Assembly (NCBI RefSeq): GCF_900100345.1
Contig: NZ_FMTT01000012.1
Coordinates: 62,001 to 126,000, forward strand
DNA from: Paenibacillus tianmuensis
GTDB taxonomy: Bacteria > Bacillota > Bacilli > Paenibacillales > NBRC-103111
DNA: 64,000 nucleotides
Reading direction: 5' to 3'
Shown here: positions 55,594-63,692 of the stretch, one piece after another
Layout of the letters: each line of letters opens with the position of its first letter
Numbering within the stretch: position 1 is the first letter of the stretch
The notes under the pieces: generated by a model
Databases searched by the model: none
Told to the model about the DNA's origin: nothing
The model's input: only the letters and a program-made list of their open reading frames with translations
Position numbers and translations under genes: made by a program

Positions 55594-55902
55594 TCACGGC
55601 TGTTGGCCTCGCTTGTTCAACCGCTCCAATAGGGTCCGGAAGCCTCCCCTTCCGTGGTTCAGACAACTTTTGACTCGAAAAATGATGGCGCTGCCTTTCT
55701 GGGTCTCCTCGATAATATCCAAATAAGTAGCCCCTTCGAGCAGCTGCTTGGCGACTTCAAGCCTGAGAGCCATCGTTTTGACCTCGTTTACCGTACACAA
55801 ATCGGAAAAAAAATCGTAGCATTCATCCTTCGTTTGCAACGATAAAATGGCTTCGAATAACTGACGGATTTCTTCCTCGCTTCGCACGTTATTCCGCCGC
55901 AC
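55594..55902 (-). CDS. YerC/YecD TrpR-like DNA-binding protein
   Basis: The 102-residue protein starts at GTG 55902. It matches the YerC/YecD family related to TrpR: LQTKDECYDFFSDLCTVNEVKTMALRLEVAKQLLEGATYLDIIEETQKGSAIIFRVKSCL. It is an all-helical HTH repressor fold, ligand unknown. It lies 20 bp downstream of hmgA on the same strand. Co-transcription suggests it could regulate aromatic amino-acid catabolism (inference). Confidence 0.82.
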   Translation of the reverse strand: MRRNNVRSEEEIRQLFEAILSLQTKDECYDFFSDLCTVNEVKTMALRLEVAKQLLEGATYLDIIEETQKGSAIIFRVKSCLNHGRGGFRTLLERLNKRGQQP

Positions 55903-55922
55903 TATGCCACCACCACGCCGAT

Positions 55923-57080
55923 TTATTTATGAGACCAGCTGTAAAGATAATTTTTGTCTTCGAAGGTGTGGGCCACCTTGACGACCTTGAGCGGACGGAA
56001 CGTGTCCACCATGACCGCCAATTCCTTCGTTTCTTTTTTGCCCAGGCTCGCCTCGATCGTGCCGGGATGAGGACCGTGAGGGATTCCCGACGGGTGAAGC
56101 GTAATGGACCCTTCCTCGATGCCCCGGCGGCTCATGAAATTGCCCTCCACATAGTAGAGCACCTCGTCGCTGTCCACGTTGCTGTGGAAATAAGGCGTCG
56201 GAACGGCTTCCGGATGATAATCGTACATTCTCGGGACGAAGGAGCAGACGACGAACTGATGCCCTTCGAACGTCTGGTGAATCGGAGGCGGCATATGAAT
56301 GCGTCCGGTGATCGGTTCGAAATCCGCAATGTTGAAAATGTACGGATACAGATACCCGTCCCAGCCGACAACGTCTAGCGGATGATGGCTGTATATATGC
56401 GAATGCAGCGCGCCTCTCGTTTTGGACCGCACCTCGAACTCCCCGAGCTCTGTGTGCGTCTCCAGTGTCTCGGGCAGCCGGATATCCCTTTCGCAAAACG
56501 GACTGTGCTCCAGCAGCTGGCCGTGCTCGTTGCGGTAACGCTTCGGCGTGCTGATCCAGCTGTTCGTTTCCACGACCAAAAATTTGGTGTCATCCCCATC
56601 CGGCACGATCCGGTAAATGGTACCGATCGGGATGACGATATAATCGCCCGGACGGTAGCGTAGCGTGCCGAACATCGACTCAACCTTGCCTGTTCCGTAA
56701 TGCACGAACAGAAGCTCGTCGCCGTCACCGTTGCGGTAATAATAATTCATTGGTTCCGTAGGACTCGACACGGCAATCAGGATATCGTCATTGCCAAGCA
56801 CATACGTTCTTCCAAGAACGGGGTCCCCCTTCTTCGGAGCCGCTCCCGTCTGAAAATGGCGGTATCCGAGCACGCTGTCGTCCTCGTACTCCACGCTGCA
56901 CGAACCGAGGTATTCGGCTTTGACGATTTCCGTCGGCGCCCCATGATGGTAAAGGATCGATTGATTGCCGGAGAAGCCTTTCGTGCCCATCACTTGCTCA
57001 CGAAACAACGAACCGTCTTCTTTTCTGAACTGCACGTGTCTTTTATTAGGAATGTGCCCCATCCGATGGTAGAACGGCAT
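55923..57080 (-). CDS. hmgA: Homogentisate 1,2-dioxygenase
   Basis: The 385-residue cupin-type Fe(II) enzyme opens the ring of homogentisate to maleylacetoacetate. Recognised by MGHIPNKRHVQFR at the N terminus, ILYHHGAPTEIV, MNYYYRNGDGDELLFVHYG, WDGYLYPYIFNI, and the metal region PTPYFHSNVDSDEVLYYVEGNF with SGIPHGPHPG. It ends the hppD-unknown-fahA-hmgA run, 33 bp after fahA. The operon has no maleylacetoacetate isomerase gene in view. Confidence 0.93.
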   Translation of the reverse strand: MPFYHRMGHIPNKRHVQFRKEDGSLFREQVMGTKGFSGNQSILYHHGAPTEIVKAEYLGSCSVEYEDDSVLGYRHFQTGAAPKKGDPVLGRTYVLGNDDILIAVSSPTEPMNYYYRNGDGDELLFVHYGTGKVESMFGTLRYRPGDYIVIPIGTIYRIVPDGDDTKFLVVETNSWISTPKRYRNEHGQLLEHSPFCERDIRLPETLETHTELGEFEVRSKTRGALHSHIYSHHPLDVVGWDGYLYPYIFNIADFEPITGRIHMPPPIHQTFEGHQFVVCSFVPRMYDYHPEAVPTPYFHSNVDSDEVLYYVEGNFMSRRGIEEGSITLHPSGIPHGPHPGTIEASLGKKETKELAVMVDTFRPLKVVKVAHTFEDKNYLYSWSHK

Positions 57081-57113
57081 TTTGTACGACCTCCTTGGTT
57101 AAGTTGCGCTTGC

Positions 57114-58376
57114 TTATTTCAACGAAGGCAGAACCCGGCCCGTCACCTCGCCAAATCCGATGCGGTACCCGTCGCCTTGAGCGTAGCCGGTCATCGTCAG
57201 CCGGTCGCCGTCTTCCAGCCAGACCCGCTTGATGCCATCGCTTAATTGGAGAGGCTCCGCTCCGCGCCAGGCCAACTCCAGCATGCATCCGCGGCTTGCC
57301 TTATCCGGTCCGCTGATCGTCCCGGAGGCTAGCAAATCTCCGGCCCTCAGGTTGCAGCCGCCTACCGTATGGTGAGCGATTTGCTGTGCCATACTCCAAT
57401 ACAGGTAGTTGACATTGCTCTCCGTGATCCGCTCGGCCTGCTTCATATCGGCGCTTTGCAGGTACACTTCCAGCTTGATATCGAAGGAGTGCGCGCCCTC
57501 CTGCTTGAGATAAGGGAGCGGCTCCGGCTCCTGCCGGCTTCCGCGGATGCGGAACGGCTCCAAGGCATCGAGCGGCACAACCCAGGGCGAAATCGATGTC
57601 GCAAAGTTTTTCGCGAGAAAAGGTCCGAGCGGCTGGTATTCCCAAGCCTGAATATCCCGGGCGCTCCAATCGTTGACGAGCACCAGTCCGAAAATATGCT
57701 CCTCCGCCCGTTCGACGGGGATGGGAGTACCGAGCGGGTTGCCTGGCCCCATGAACCACCCGATTTCCAGCTCAAAGTCCAGCTGACGGCTCGGCCCGAA
57801 TACAGGCGCCGCCGCATCCGGCGGCTTCATCTGCCCTTGCGGGCGGCGCACGTCGGTCCCGCTAAGCACGACCGAGCTGGCCCGGCCATGGTACCCGACC
57901 GGAAGATGATACCAGTTAGGCATCAAGGCGTTCTCTTTCCCCCGGAACATCGTTCCGACATTGAAGGCATGGTCCCGCGAAGCGTAAAAATCCGTATAAT
58001 CGCCAATCTCTACTGGCAGCAGCAGCTCTGCGTCCTTCTGCGGAAGCAGGGCGACGGTCCGCAGCCCCGCGTTGTCCCGCAGCTCCGGCTCGTCAGCCGA
58101 CAGCAGCCGCTGAATTTCCGCGCGGACCTGCTGCCAGACCGGGCGGCCGAGCGCCATAAACGCGTTCAACGACGCTTGGCCGAATATGCCCTTTCCGGCT
58201 GCTTCCGTCCTGGCGAAGCAACCCGCCTGATCGAGGACAGCAAGATCCAGAACGTAATCCCCGATGGCCACGCCAATCCGGGGATGTCCGCCATTACGGG
58301 AGCGGAAGACGCCATAGGGAAGATTTTGAATGGGAAAATGTGATTCCGGCGCAACCTCGATAAATGAGCGCAGCAT
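57114..58376 (-). CDS. fahA: Fumarylacetoacetase
   Basis: The protein has 420 residues from ATG at 58376 (AAAGGAG, 8 bases upstream). The N-terminal FAA domain and catalytic C-terminal domain show DYTDFYASRDHAFNVGTMFRG, LPVGYHGRASSVVLSGTDV, QLDFELEIGWFMGPGN, VNDWSARDIQAWEYQPLGPFLAKNFATSISPWVV and TVGGCNLRAGDLLASGTISGP. It cleaves fumarylacetoacetate into fumarate and acetoacetate, the last step of Phe/Tyr catabolism. Confidence 0.93.
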   Translation of the reverse strand: MLRSFIEVAPESHFPIQNLPYGVFRSRNGGHPRIGVAIGDYVLDLAVLDQAGCFARTEAAGKGIFGQASLNAFMALGRPVWQQVRAEIQRLLSADEPELRDNAGLRTVALLPQKDAELLLPVEIGDYTDFYASRDHAFNVGTMFRGKENALMPNWYHLPVGYHGRASSVVLSGTDVRRPQGQMKPPDAAAPVFGPSRQLDFELEIGWFMGPGNPLGTPIPVERAEEHIFGLVLVNDWSARDIQAWEYQPLGPFLAKNFATSISPWVVPLDALEPFRIRGSRQEPEPLPYLKQEGAHSFDIKLEVYLQSADMKQAERITESNVNYLYWSMAQQIAHHTVGGCNLRAGDLLASGTISGPDKASRGCMLELAWRGAEPLQLSDGIKRVWLEDGDRLTMTGYAQGDGYRIGFGEVTGRVLPSLK

Positions 58377-58391
58377 CTTCACGGCTCCTTT

Positions 58392-59336
58392 TTACTCTAG
58401 TGATTTTAGCTCCCGCAGTTCGTCGCGAGGCTCGTCGAAGCTGCAGCTTCCATAAGAGCACAGCGCCTGATGGCGCAGCTTCCGCACCTCGTCAGCCGAA
58501 ATCGTAAGCGTTTTCCAGCCTAACGCATCCGGGAGAAAGACGAAGCTGTCGGGATGGTCCTCCGCCAAAATTTCGGCGGTTTTGCCGTGGTCCAGCTTGT
58601 AGACATGCGCCAGCATCCCTGCAACAAACACGTTAAGGAAGCCGTGCATCTCGGTCTTCACTTCTTCCCGGTACATGCGAACCGGGTGATGAAGCCCGGC
58701 CGTGAACTTCAACGCCAATTGGCGGTCCCTGCACCCGACAAGGACGGCGGCTACCTGCTCCGGCGACGGAAACGCGTCGGAGGTGACACCTCCGGTCCGC
58801 AGCTTTACGCCCGGCTGCATCCCGCCTTGGCTGGCGCAGCGCTTCACCGCGTCAAGGCCTTCTTCGATCCGACTCTCCCAATCGCCGTTCAAAGGAAACG
58901 TCCATTCGAAGAACAGCCGGAGGCCGTGCTCCGATGCTCCGGCTGCCATCTCATCCAGTAACCGACGGTCCACGCCCGCAGGGGGAAGAGGAAGCTCCAG
59001 CACGTCGATGCTCACCGACGAACCATGCTTTCCCCGGAAAGCTTCCGTTTGCCGCAAAGTATCGCCGAACAGCCGAAGGCATTCTTCCGCATCCCGGCTG
59101 CGGGTTCCAAGAACCGACAGCAGCAGCGGCCGGTCCCCGGAAAACAGCGGCATATACGGAGACAGCTCCTCCAATTGCGCGGCCGGGAGGATGAACCTGC
59201 CCAGCATCCAAGCGTCCTGTCCGTCCCGGTAAGCCGCGTAATTGCGGACTGCCCGCTCCAAGGGCAGTGCGGCGGGCGGAAATAACCCGGCATAATCAAG
59301 GAGCTGCTCCATCAAAGCTCTAGCGCTGGAAATCAT
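58392..59336 (-). CDS. Unknown conserved-looking protein in the tyrosine catabolic operon
   Basis: This 314-residue protein lies between hppD (48 bp) and fahA (15 bp). I do not recognise a domain. It begins SSARALMEQLLDYAGLFPPAALPLERAVRNYAAYR, has a central LRLFFEWTFPLNGDWESRIEEGLDAVKR, then GVKLRTGGVTSDAFPSPEQVAAVL and LALKFTAGLHHPVR. The repeated beta-strand/helix pattern with conserved-looking Lys/His residues resembles a TIM-barrel enzyme. From position it might isomerise maleylacetoacetate, for which no gene is otherwise visible, but this is speculation. Confidence 0.75.
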   Translation of the reverse strand: MISSARALMEQLLDYAGLFPPAALPLERAVRNYAAYRDGQDAWMLGRFILPAAQLEELSPYMPLFSGDRPLLLSVLGTRSRDAEECLRLFGDTLRQTEAFRGKHGSSVSIDVLELPLPPAGVDRRLLDEMAAGASEHGLRLFFEWTFPLNGDWESRIEEGLDAVKRCASQGGMQPGVKLRTGGVTSDAFPSPEQVAAVLVGCRDRQLALKFTAGLHHPVRMYREEVKTEMHGFLNVFVAGMLAHVYKLDHGKTAEILAEDHPDSFVFLPDALGWKTLTISADEVRKLRHQALCSYGSCSFDEPRDELRELKSLE

Positions 59337-59384
59337 GTGACGATTGCCTGCCTTTCCTTCTAAGCCTGTGAATTTGTCGGGAAA

Positions 59385-60500
59385 CTACAAGTTTCCGCGG
59401 CGCGCCTGTTCTCTTTCGATCGATTCGAACAACGCTTTGAAGTTGCCTTCGCCGAACGTGGTCGCCCCTTTGCGCTGAATGATTTCGAAGAACAAGGTCG
59501 GCCGGTCGACGAGCGGCTTCGTAAAGATTTGCAGCAAGTACCCTTCCTCGTCACGATCGACAAGAATGCGGTATTGCTTCAGCTTTTCGATATCTTCGTC
59601 GATCTTGCCGACCCGGTCCGCCAGCTCTTCGTAATACGCTTCCGGCGTATCCAGGAATTCCACGCCGTTTTCCTTCAGCACCTTCACGGTCGCAATAATA
59701 TCGTTGGTCAACAAAGCAGCGTGCTGTACGCCGGGGCCGTTGTAGAACTCCAGATACTCTTCAATCTGCGATTTGCGCTTGCCGGTGGCTGGCTCGTTGA
59801 TCGGCATTTTGATACGGCCGCCGTTGCAAATAACTTTGGACATCAAAGCCGAATATTCCGTGCTTATATCTTCATCATCGTAATGAATCATTTCCTTGAA
59901 GCCCATGACCTTCTCGTAATAGGACACCCATTCTTCCATTCGCTCGACGTTTCCGACGACATGGTCAATCCCGATAAGGCCCGCATCCTGATACGGAAAC
60001 GAGAAGTTGACGGGCTGATACCCCGGCGCAAACAAGCCCTTATAGTTCTTTCGATCCACGAGGGTATGCACCGTATCGCCGTAGGTGCCGATGATTGCTT
60101 TTTTGTAGGTGCCGTGTTCGTCCGTCAGCACCTGCGGCGCCATCACGGGAATGCCGCCTCTGGAAATCGCCTCCGCGTAAGCCTTTTCAACGTCGTCAAC
60201 CCGAAACGCGACGTCCTTCGCTCCTTCGCCATGCTTCTTGATAAATTCCGTGACCGGATGGTCCTCCTGAAGCGAGCCGGTCACCACAAAGCGGATTCTC
60301 CGCTGCTCCAGAACATAAGATACCCGATCGCGCTGACCGGTTTCCAGCCCGGCGAAGGCGATAACCTTGAACCCGTAGGCCCGGCTCATGTAATAGGCGG
60401 CTTGCTTGGCGTTGCCAACGTAAAATTCCATATAATCAAAATCCTCAATCGGGAAAAAATCTTGCTGCAGCTCGCTAACTAAGGTAGTATCTTTTTCCAT
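59385..60500 (-). CDS. hppD: 4-hydroxyphenylpyruvate dioxygenase
   Basis: The 371-residue non-haem iron enzyme converts 4-hydroxyphenylpyruvate to homogentisate. Two vicinal-oxygen-chelate domains are visible. The iron ligands are His in GIDHVVGNVERMEEWVSYYE, His in GPGVQHAALLTNDI and Glu in LFFEIIQRKGATTFGEGNFKALFESIE. The ATG follows AGGAGG and a consensus promoter lies 40 bases upstream. It starts the hppD-unknown-fahA-hmgA-yerC run. Confidence 0.95.
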   Translation of the reverse strand: MEKDTTLVSELQQDFFPIEDFDYMEFYVGNAKQAAYYMSRAYGFKVIAFAGLETGQRDRVSYVLEQRRIRFVVTGSLQEDHPVTEFIKKHGEGAKDVAFRVDDVEKAYAEAISRGGIPVMAPQVLTDEHGTYKKAIIGTYGDTVHTLVDRKNYKGLFAPGYQPVNFSFPYQDAGLIGIDHVVGNVERMEEWVSYYEKVMGFKEMIHYDDEDISTEYSALMSKVICNGGRIKMPINEPATGKRKSQIEEYLEFYNGPGVQHAALLTNDIIATVKVLKENGVEFLDTPEAYYEELADRVGKIDEDIEKLKQYRILVDRDEEGYLLQIFTKPLVDRPTLFFEIIQRKGATTFGEGNFKALFESIEREQARRGNL

Positions 60501-60541
60501 TTTTATAACCTCCTAGAATAATATTCCTTGTCGTTGATGTT

Positions 60542-60570
60542 ATTATATGGCAAACCTGTGAACTCTTCAA
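60542..60570 (-). promoter_or_regulatory. hppD promoter
   Basis: On the minus strand: TTGAAG - 17 bp - TATAAT, 42 bases before the hppD start codon. Confidence 0.75.
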
Positions 60571-60629
60571 AAACGTTCAATGCTGTATGCGCGTGTCGAC
60601 GCGAAATCGCTTTAGTACGTTAAATGAGG

Positions 60630-60860
60630 TTAGTCGGCTGCGGGAGCGGCGGCTGCTTTCAGAAGCTGGTCCAGCAGCTCTTCTTCATCGTTCAAAACGA
60701 TGATTCGCTGATCCACTTTCACGAAGCGCTCCAAGTAGCATTGCCCGCAATTGCCCAAACAGTCCTTCACCAGAAGTTCAACAGAGCCGTCGCGCACGAT
60801 TTGTTTTAAAGCTTCCGATTTGGTCAGCTCATTCGAGCTGCACAGTTTGACGGTAGCCAT
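60630..60860 (-). CDS. YuzB-like DUF1450 protein
   Basis: The 76-residue protein starts at 60860 after GGGAGG. The DUF1450 pattern has Cys residues in VKLCSSNEL and KDCLGNCGQCYLERFV (CLxxCGxC). Function is not known, although the cysteines suggest a thiol or Fe-S role. It is 56 bp downstream of pdh and is probably co-transcribed with it. The 129-bp gap to hppD contains the hppD promoter. Confidence 0.75.
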   Translation of the reverse strand: MATVKLCSSNELTKSEALKQIVRDGSVELLVKDCLGNCGQCYLERFVKVDQRIIVLNDEEELLDQLLKAAAAPAAD

Positions 60861-60915
60861 AAGAACAAGCCTCCCGGAAAATCGAAATCGTTTCCTCGCT
60901 TTCTACCCTTGGCGG

Positions 60916-62076
60916 CTAGTGGCGGATTTGCCATTTGGCACGCTTTCTCGGGGAAAAGAAGCTGTTCCTTCCTTTTCTGGATTGAATTCGCTGCTCGCAG
61001 ATCAGATTCGCCGCCTCGACCGTTGTGATATTTTTTTCCTCGGCTTCCGAGAACACGCGGAGCAGCGAATGATAGATCGCTTTCGTTTTGGCCAACACCC
61101 TGTCTTTGTTCGGCCCGTACAGCTCATCCGATACTTGCATGATGCCGCCGCTGTTGACCACGTAATCGGGTGCGTAAAGGATGCCTTTTCGCTTTAAGTC
61201 GAGGGCGTGGCTCTCATGAAGAAGCTGATTGTTCGCCGCGCCTGCGATCGCTTGAACCTTGAGCTGCCCGATCGTGTGATCGTTAATGATGCCGCCGACG
61301 GCGCACGGTACGAAGAAATCGGCCTCTACGCCGTATATTTCTTCTCCCTTCACGGCGATCGCGGTTCTGCCGAGCTTACCGGCTCTTTCTACGACTTGGT
61401 CTATCGCGGTTTGTTCCACATCGGTCACATAGAGATCGGCGCCTTCCTGCAGCAAATGCTCGGAGACTTTAAAGCCGACCTTCCCCAAGCCTTGAATCGC
61501 GAACCGCTTGCCGCGCAAATCCTCATGCCCCCATAACGTTCGGGCAACGGCTTTCATGCTGTACAGAACGCCCAGAGCCGTCGGAATCGACGTTTCTCCC
61601 CCGCCGCCGTATTCCTCGGGCAGCCCGGCAATGCAATACGTTTCCTTGCACGCATGGACGAAATCGTCCAGCACCGTGCCCATATCCGTTCCGGTATAAA
61701 ATCTCCCGTTCAACGAATCGATAAATTGTCCGTAGGCCCGGAACAATTCCGGGGTTTTATCCTTGGCCGGGTCTCCGATGATGACCGCCTTCCCCCCGCC
61801 GAAGTCCACATCGGCCGCCGCGCATTTATAGGTCATCGACTTCGATAAACGCAGAACGTCCTCCAGCGCTTCCTCGACGGTGGCATAAGGCCTCATCCGC
61901 GTTCCCCCCAAAGCCGGACCGAGCGTCGTATCGTGAATGGCAATAATCGCTTTCAAGCCCGTGGCGGGGTCGTTGCAAAACAGCACCTGCTCATGCTCCT
62001 GCATTTTTTCGAACAAGTCGGTCGTACGCGAGAACGCCGACGGTTTGATCTCGGACAATAACGCTGCTTTGTTCAT
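60916..62076 (-). CDS. pdh: Phenylalanine dehydrogenase
   Basis: The 386-residue NAD-dependent amino acid dehydrogenase is closer by eye to Bacillus phenylalanine dehydrogenases than to leucine dehydrogenase: [80 protein letters not shown] and the basic tail KRAKWQIRH. The glycine-rich GGTRMRPY and catalytic Lys in GGGKAV are present. It deaminates Phe (and Tyr in homologues) to the keto acid used by hppD. This replaces the usual aminotransferase entry step. Confidence 0.88.
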   Translation of the reverse strand: MNKAALLSEIKPSAFSRTTDLFEKMQEHEQVLFCNDPATGLKAIIAIHDTTLGPALGGTRMRPYATVEEALEDVLRLSKSMTYKCAAADVDFGGGKAVIIGDPAKDKTPELFRAYGQFIDSLNGRFYTGTDMGTVLDDFVHACKETYCIAGLPEEYGGGGETSIPTALGVLYSMKAVARTLWGHEDLRGKRFAIQGLGKVGFKVSEHLLQEGADLYVTDVEQTAIDQVVERAGKLGRTAIAVKGEEIYGVEADFFVPCAVGGIINDHTIGQLKVQAIAGAANNQLLHESHALDLKRKGILYAPDYVVNSGGIMQVSDELYGPNKDRVLAKTKAIYHSLLRVFSEAEEKNITTVEAANLICEQRIQSRKGRNSFFSPRKRAKWQIRH

Positions 62077-62117
62077 CTCTAATTCCTCCTGAAACGATTC
62101 TCTTCTCTCTACACAAA

Positions 62118-62132
62118 AGTAAACGTTTTCAA
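62118..62132. promoter_or_regulatory. CcpA (cre)-like site upstream of pdh
   Basis: AGTAAACGTTTTCAA (minus strand TTGAAAACGTTTACT) matches the catabolite-response element consensus in all but the last position, 40 bases upstream of the start codon. Repression by CcpA in the presence of preferred sugars is likely. Confidence 0.5.
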
Positions 62133-62396
62133 AATAGCATGTAACGACGCTGCATTTCGAATAAAGCTATGCATTCATCTTATGTGTAACACTCCTTTAT
62201 CGTTTGGATAAAACAAGCTATGATTCCTGTTTGTAACAGTTCACATACTAATACACCTCCATGATTCGCGCAAACATCCCTTTTAACGCGCGTGTTCTTT
62301 GATGTTTCAGCACTTTTGCGCGTTGAATGAGATTAGTGCTTAAGACAGGTATTCTATTTCTACTATTCCAATTTTTATAAAAATATTTGTAATATA

Positions 62397-62425
62397 TTGA
62401 CTATTATTATATGATACGGTATATT
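62397..62425 (+). promoter_or_regulatory. Promoter of the lanthipeptide operon
   Basis: TTGACT - 17 bp - TATATT, 128 bases upstream of the first precursor. The AT-rich 450-bp region between pdh and the precursors holds no gene I can support. Confidence 0.65.
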
Positions 62426-62552
62426 ATAGTCGAATATGGTTTTGAATACTTATTTTTCTATAACCATATTCACAATCTTATGCGGGAGGCGTGGCGAAAG
62501 CATCTTCAAAATTTTCAGAAAATTCTCATAAAAGCGAAAGGAGATGATACGA

Positions 62553-62744
62553 ATGACAAACAACAATTTCGATCTGGACGTTCAAGTGAAATCGGTTAAT
62601 CCGGCAAACTCGAGCTTTAATTACACGCAATCTTGCTATTCTTCTCAATGCTATTCTTCCAAATGTTATTCGGACAAATGCTATTCTTCCGATTGCTATA
62701 CCGGCAGACATCAGTGCGGCTACACCCACGGCGCCAGCTGCTAA
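62553..62744 (+). CDS. Class I lanthipeptide precursor 1
   Basis: The 63-codon gene starts at ATG 62553 (GAAAGGAG upstream). The leader begins MTNNNFDLDVQVKSVNPANS, with the FxLD box recognised by LanB dehydratases. The core has five Cys-Tyr-Ser/Thr pentapeptides in a row (CYSSQ, CYSSK, CYSDK, CYSSD, CYTGR), then HQCGYTHGASC. Seven Cys and many Ser/Thr would allow a ladder of (methyl)lanthionine rings. The core is a new pattern to me. Confidence 0.85.
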   Translation: MTNNNFDLDVQVKSVNPANSSFNYTQSCYSSQCYSSKCYSDKCYSSDCYTGRHQCGYTHGASC

Positions 62745-62787
62745 TCGGTTGATTTCATTCGGCTTTCGCCAGCTGCTGCAAACGATT

Positions 62788-62804
62788 CGGAGGCAAGTCC
62801 TCCG
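62788..62804 (+). repeat. Spacer hairpin before precursor 2 (copy 1)
   Basis: CGGAGGCAAGTCCTCCG: 6-bp stem, 5-base loop, 9 bases before the ribosome site. It is part of an about 60-bp spacer segment (from TTTCGCCAGCTGC) that recurs before each later gene of the operon. Confidence 0.8.
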
Positions 62805-62824
62805 CACGAAAGGAGATGATACTT

Positions 62825-63022
62825 ATGGCAAACAACAATTTCGATCTGGATGTTGAAGTGAAAGCGGTTAATTCGGCAAACTCGAGCTTTGGTTTCACGG
62901 CAGACTGCTTTTCTTCTCAATGTTTCTCTTCCAAATGCTTTACGGATACTTGCTTCTCCTCCGATTGCTTCACTGGCAGACATCAGTGCGGCTACACCCG
63001 GCAACCGGGTTGCAAAAGATAA
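62825..63022 (+). CDS. Class I lanthipeptide precursor 2
   Basis: A 65-codon gene with leader MANNNFDLDVEVKAVNSANS. Here all five repeated cores have Phe after Cys: CFSSQ, CFSSK, CFTDT, CFSSD, CFTGR, then HQCGYTRQPGCKR. Leader and core boundary are almost the same as in precursor 1. Seven Cys, and Ser/Thr at the matching positions. Confidence 0.85.
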   Translation: MANNNFDLDVEVKAVNSANSSFGFTADCFSSQCFSSKCFTDTCFSSDCFTGRHQCGYTRQPGCKR

Positions 63023-63062
63023 CATGAATTAATTCAGCTTTCGCCAGCTGCCGCAAACGATT

Positions 63063-63079
63063 CGGAGGCAAGTCCTCCG
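63063..63079 (+). repeat. Spacer hairpin before precursor 3 (copy 2)
   Basis: Identical CGGAGGCAAGTCCTCCG in a spacer that is nearly identical to copy 1. Confidence 0.8.
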
Positions 63080-63099
63080 CACGAAAGGAGAAAATATTT

Positions 63100-63315
63100 A
63101 TGGCAAACAACTATTTCGATCTGGACGTTCAAGTGAACTCGGTTAATCTGGCAAACTCGAATGCTAGGCTCACGGCGATCTGCGGTCCCACGGTAGATTG
63201 CTATACTGCTACTGAACGATGCTATACTTCCAAATGTTATACGGTGGATAAATGCTATTCTCACGATTGCTATACCGGCAGAGATAGATGCGGCTACACC
63301 ACGAATTGCAAATAA
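63100..63315 (+). CDS. Class I lanthipeptide precursor 3
   Basis: The 71-codon gene has leader MANNYFDLDVQVNSVNLANS. The core is longer and less regular (AICGPTVDCYTATERCYTSK, then CYTVDKCYSHDCYTGRDRCG, ending YTTNCK), but again keeps Tyr after each repeated Cys. Eight Cys. It is the most divergent of the four. Confidence 0.82.
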   Translation: MANNYFDLDVQVNSVNLANSNARLTAICGPTVDCYTATERCYTSKCYTVDKCYSHDCYTGRDRCGYTTNCK

Positions 63316-63355
63316 CATAAATTCATTCGGCTTTCGTCAGCTGCCGTAAACTATT

Positions 63356-63372
63356 CGGAGGCTAGTCCTCCG
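63356..63372 (+). repeat. Spacer hairpin before precursor 4 (copy 3)
   Basis: CGGAGGCTAGTCCTCCG: one loop base differs from copies 1 and 2, and the stem is unchanged. Confidence 0.8.
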
Positions 63373-63392
63373 CACGAAGGGAGATCATATTT

Positions 63393-63584
63393 ATGGCAAA
63401 CAACCATTTCGATCTGGACGTTGAAGTGAAAGCGGTTAATCCGCTCAATTCAAGCCTTGGTGTCACGGCAACTTGCATTACTTCTCAATGTATCACTTCC
63501 AAATGCATTACGGCTTCTTGCATTACCTCCAAATGCATTACCGGCAGAGAACAGTGCGGCTACACCCACGGCCTCAGCTGCTAA
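63393..63584 (+). CDS. Class I lanthipeptide precursor 4
   Basis: The 63-codon gene has leader MANNHFDLDVEVKAVNPLNS. The five repeats have Ile after Cys: CITSQ, CITSK, CITAS, CITSK, CITGR, then EQCGYTHGLSC. Ring-forming Ser/Thr positions are mostly Thr instead of Ser, so methyllanthionine would dominate. Confidence 0.85.
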   Translation: MANNHFDLDVEVKAVNPLNSSLGVTATCITSQCITSKCITASCITSKCITGREQCGYTHGLSC

Positions 63585-63622
63585 TCGTATGAGTTAATTC
63601 AGCTTTCGCCAGCTACCGCAAA

Positions 63623-63658
63623 ATACTTCGGAGGAACGTTCGCGTTCTTCCGAAGTAT
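63623..63658 (+). promoter_or_regulatory. Long hairpin between precursor 4 and lanB
   Basis: ATACTTCGGA... with TTCTTCCGAAGTAT: an extended inverted repeat with an AACG/CGTT inner stem replaces the short hairpin of the other spacers. No strong T-run follows, so it probably attenuates or protects mRNA and keeps lanB low relative to the precursors. Confidence 0.55.
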
Positions 63659-63692
63659 CTCTTACAACTCGATAACGGAAGGTGAGAACGAC

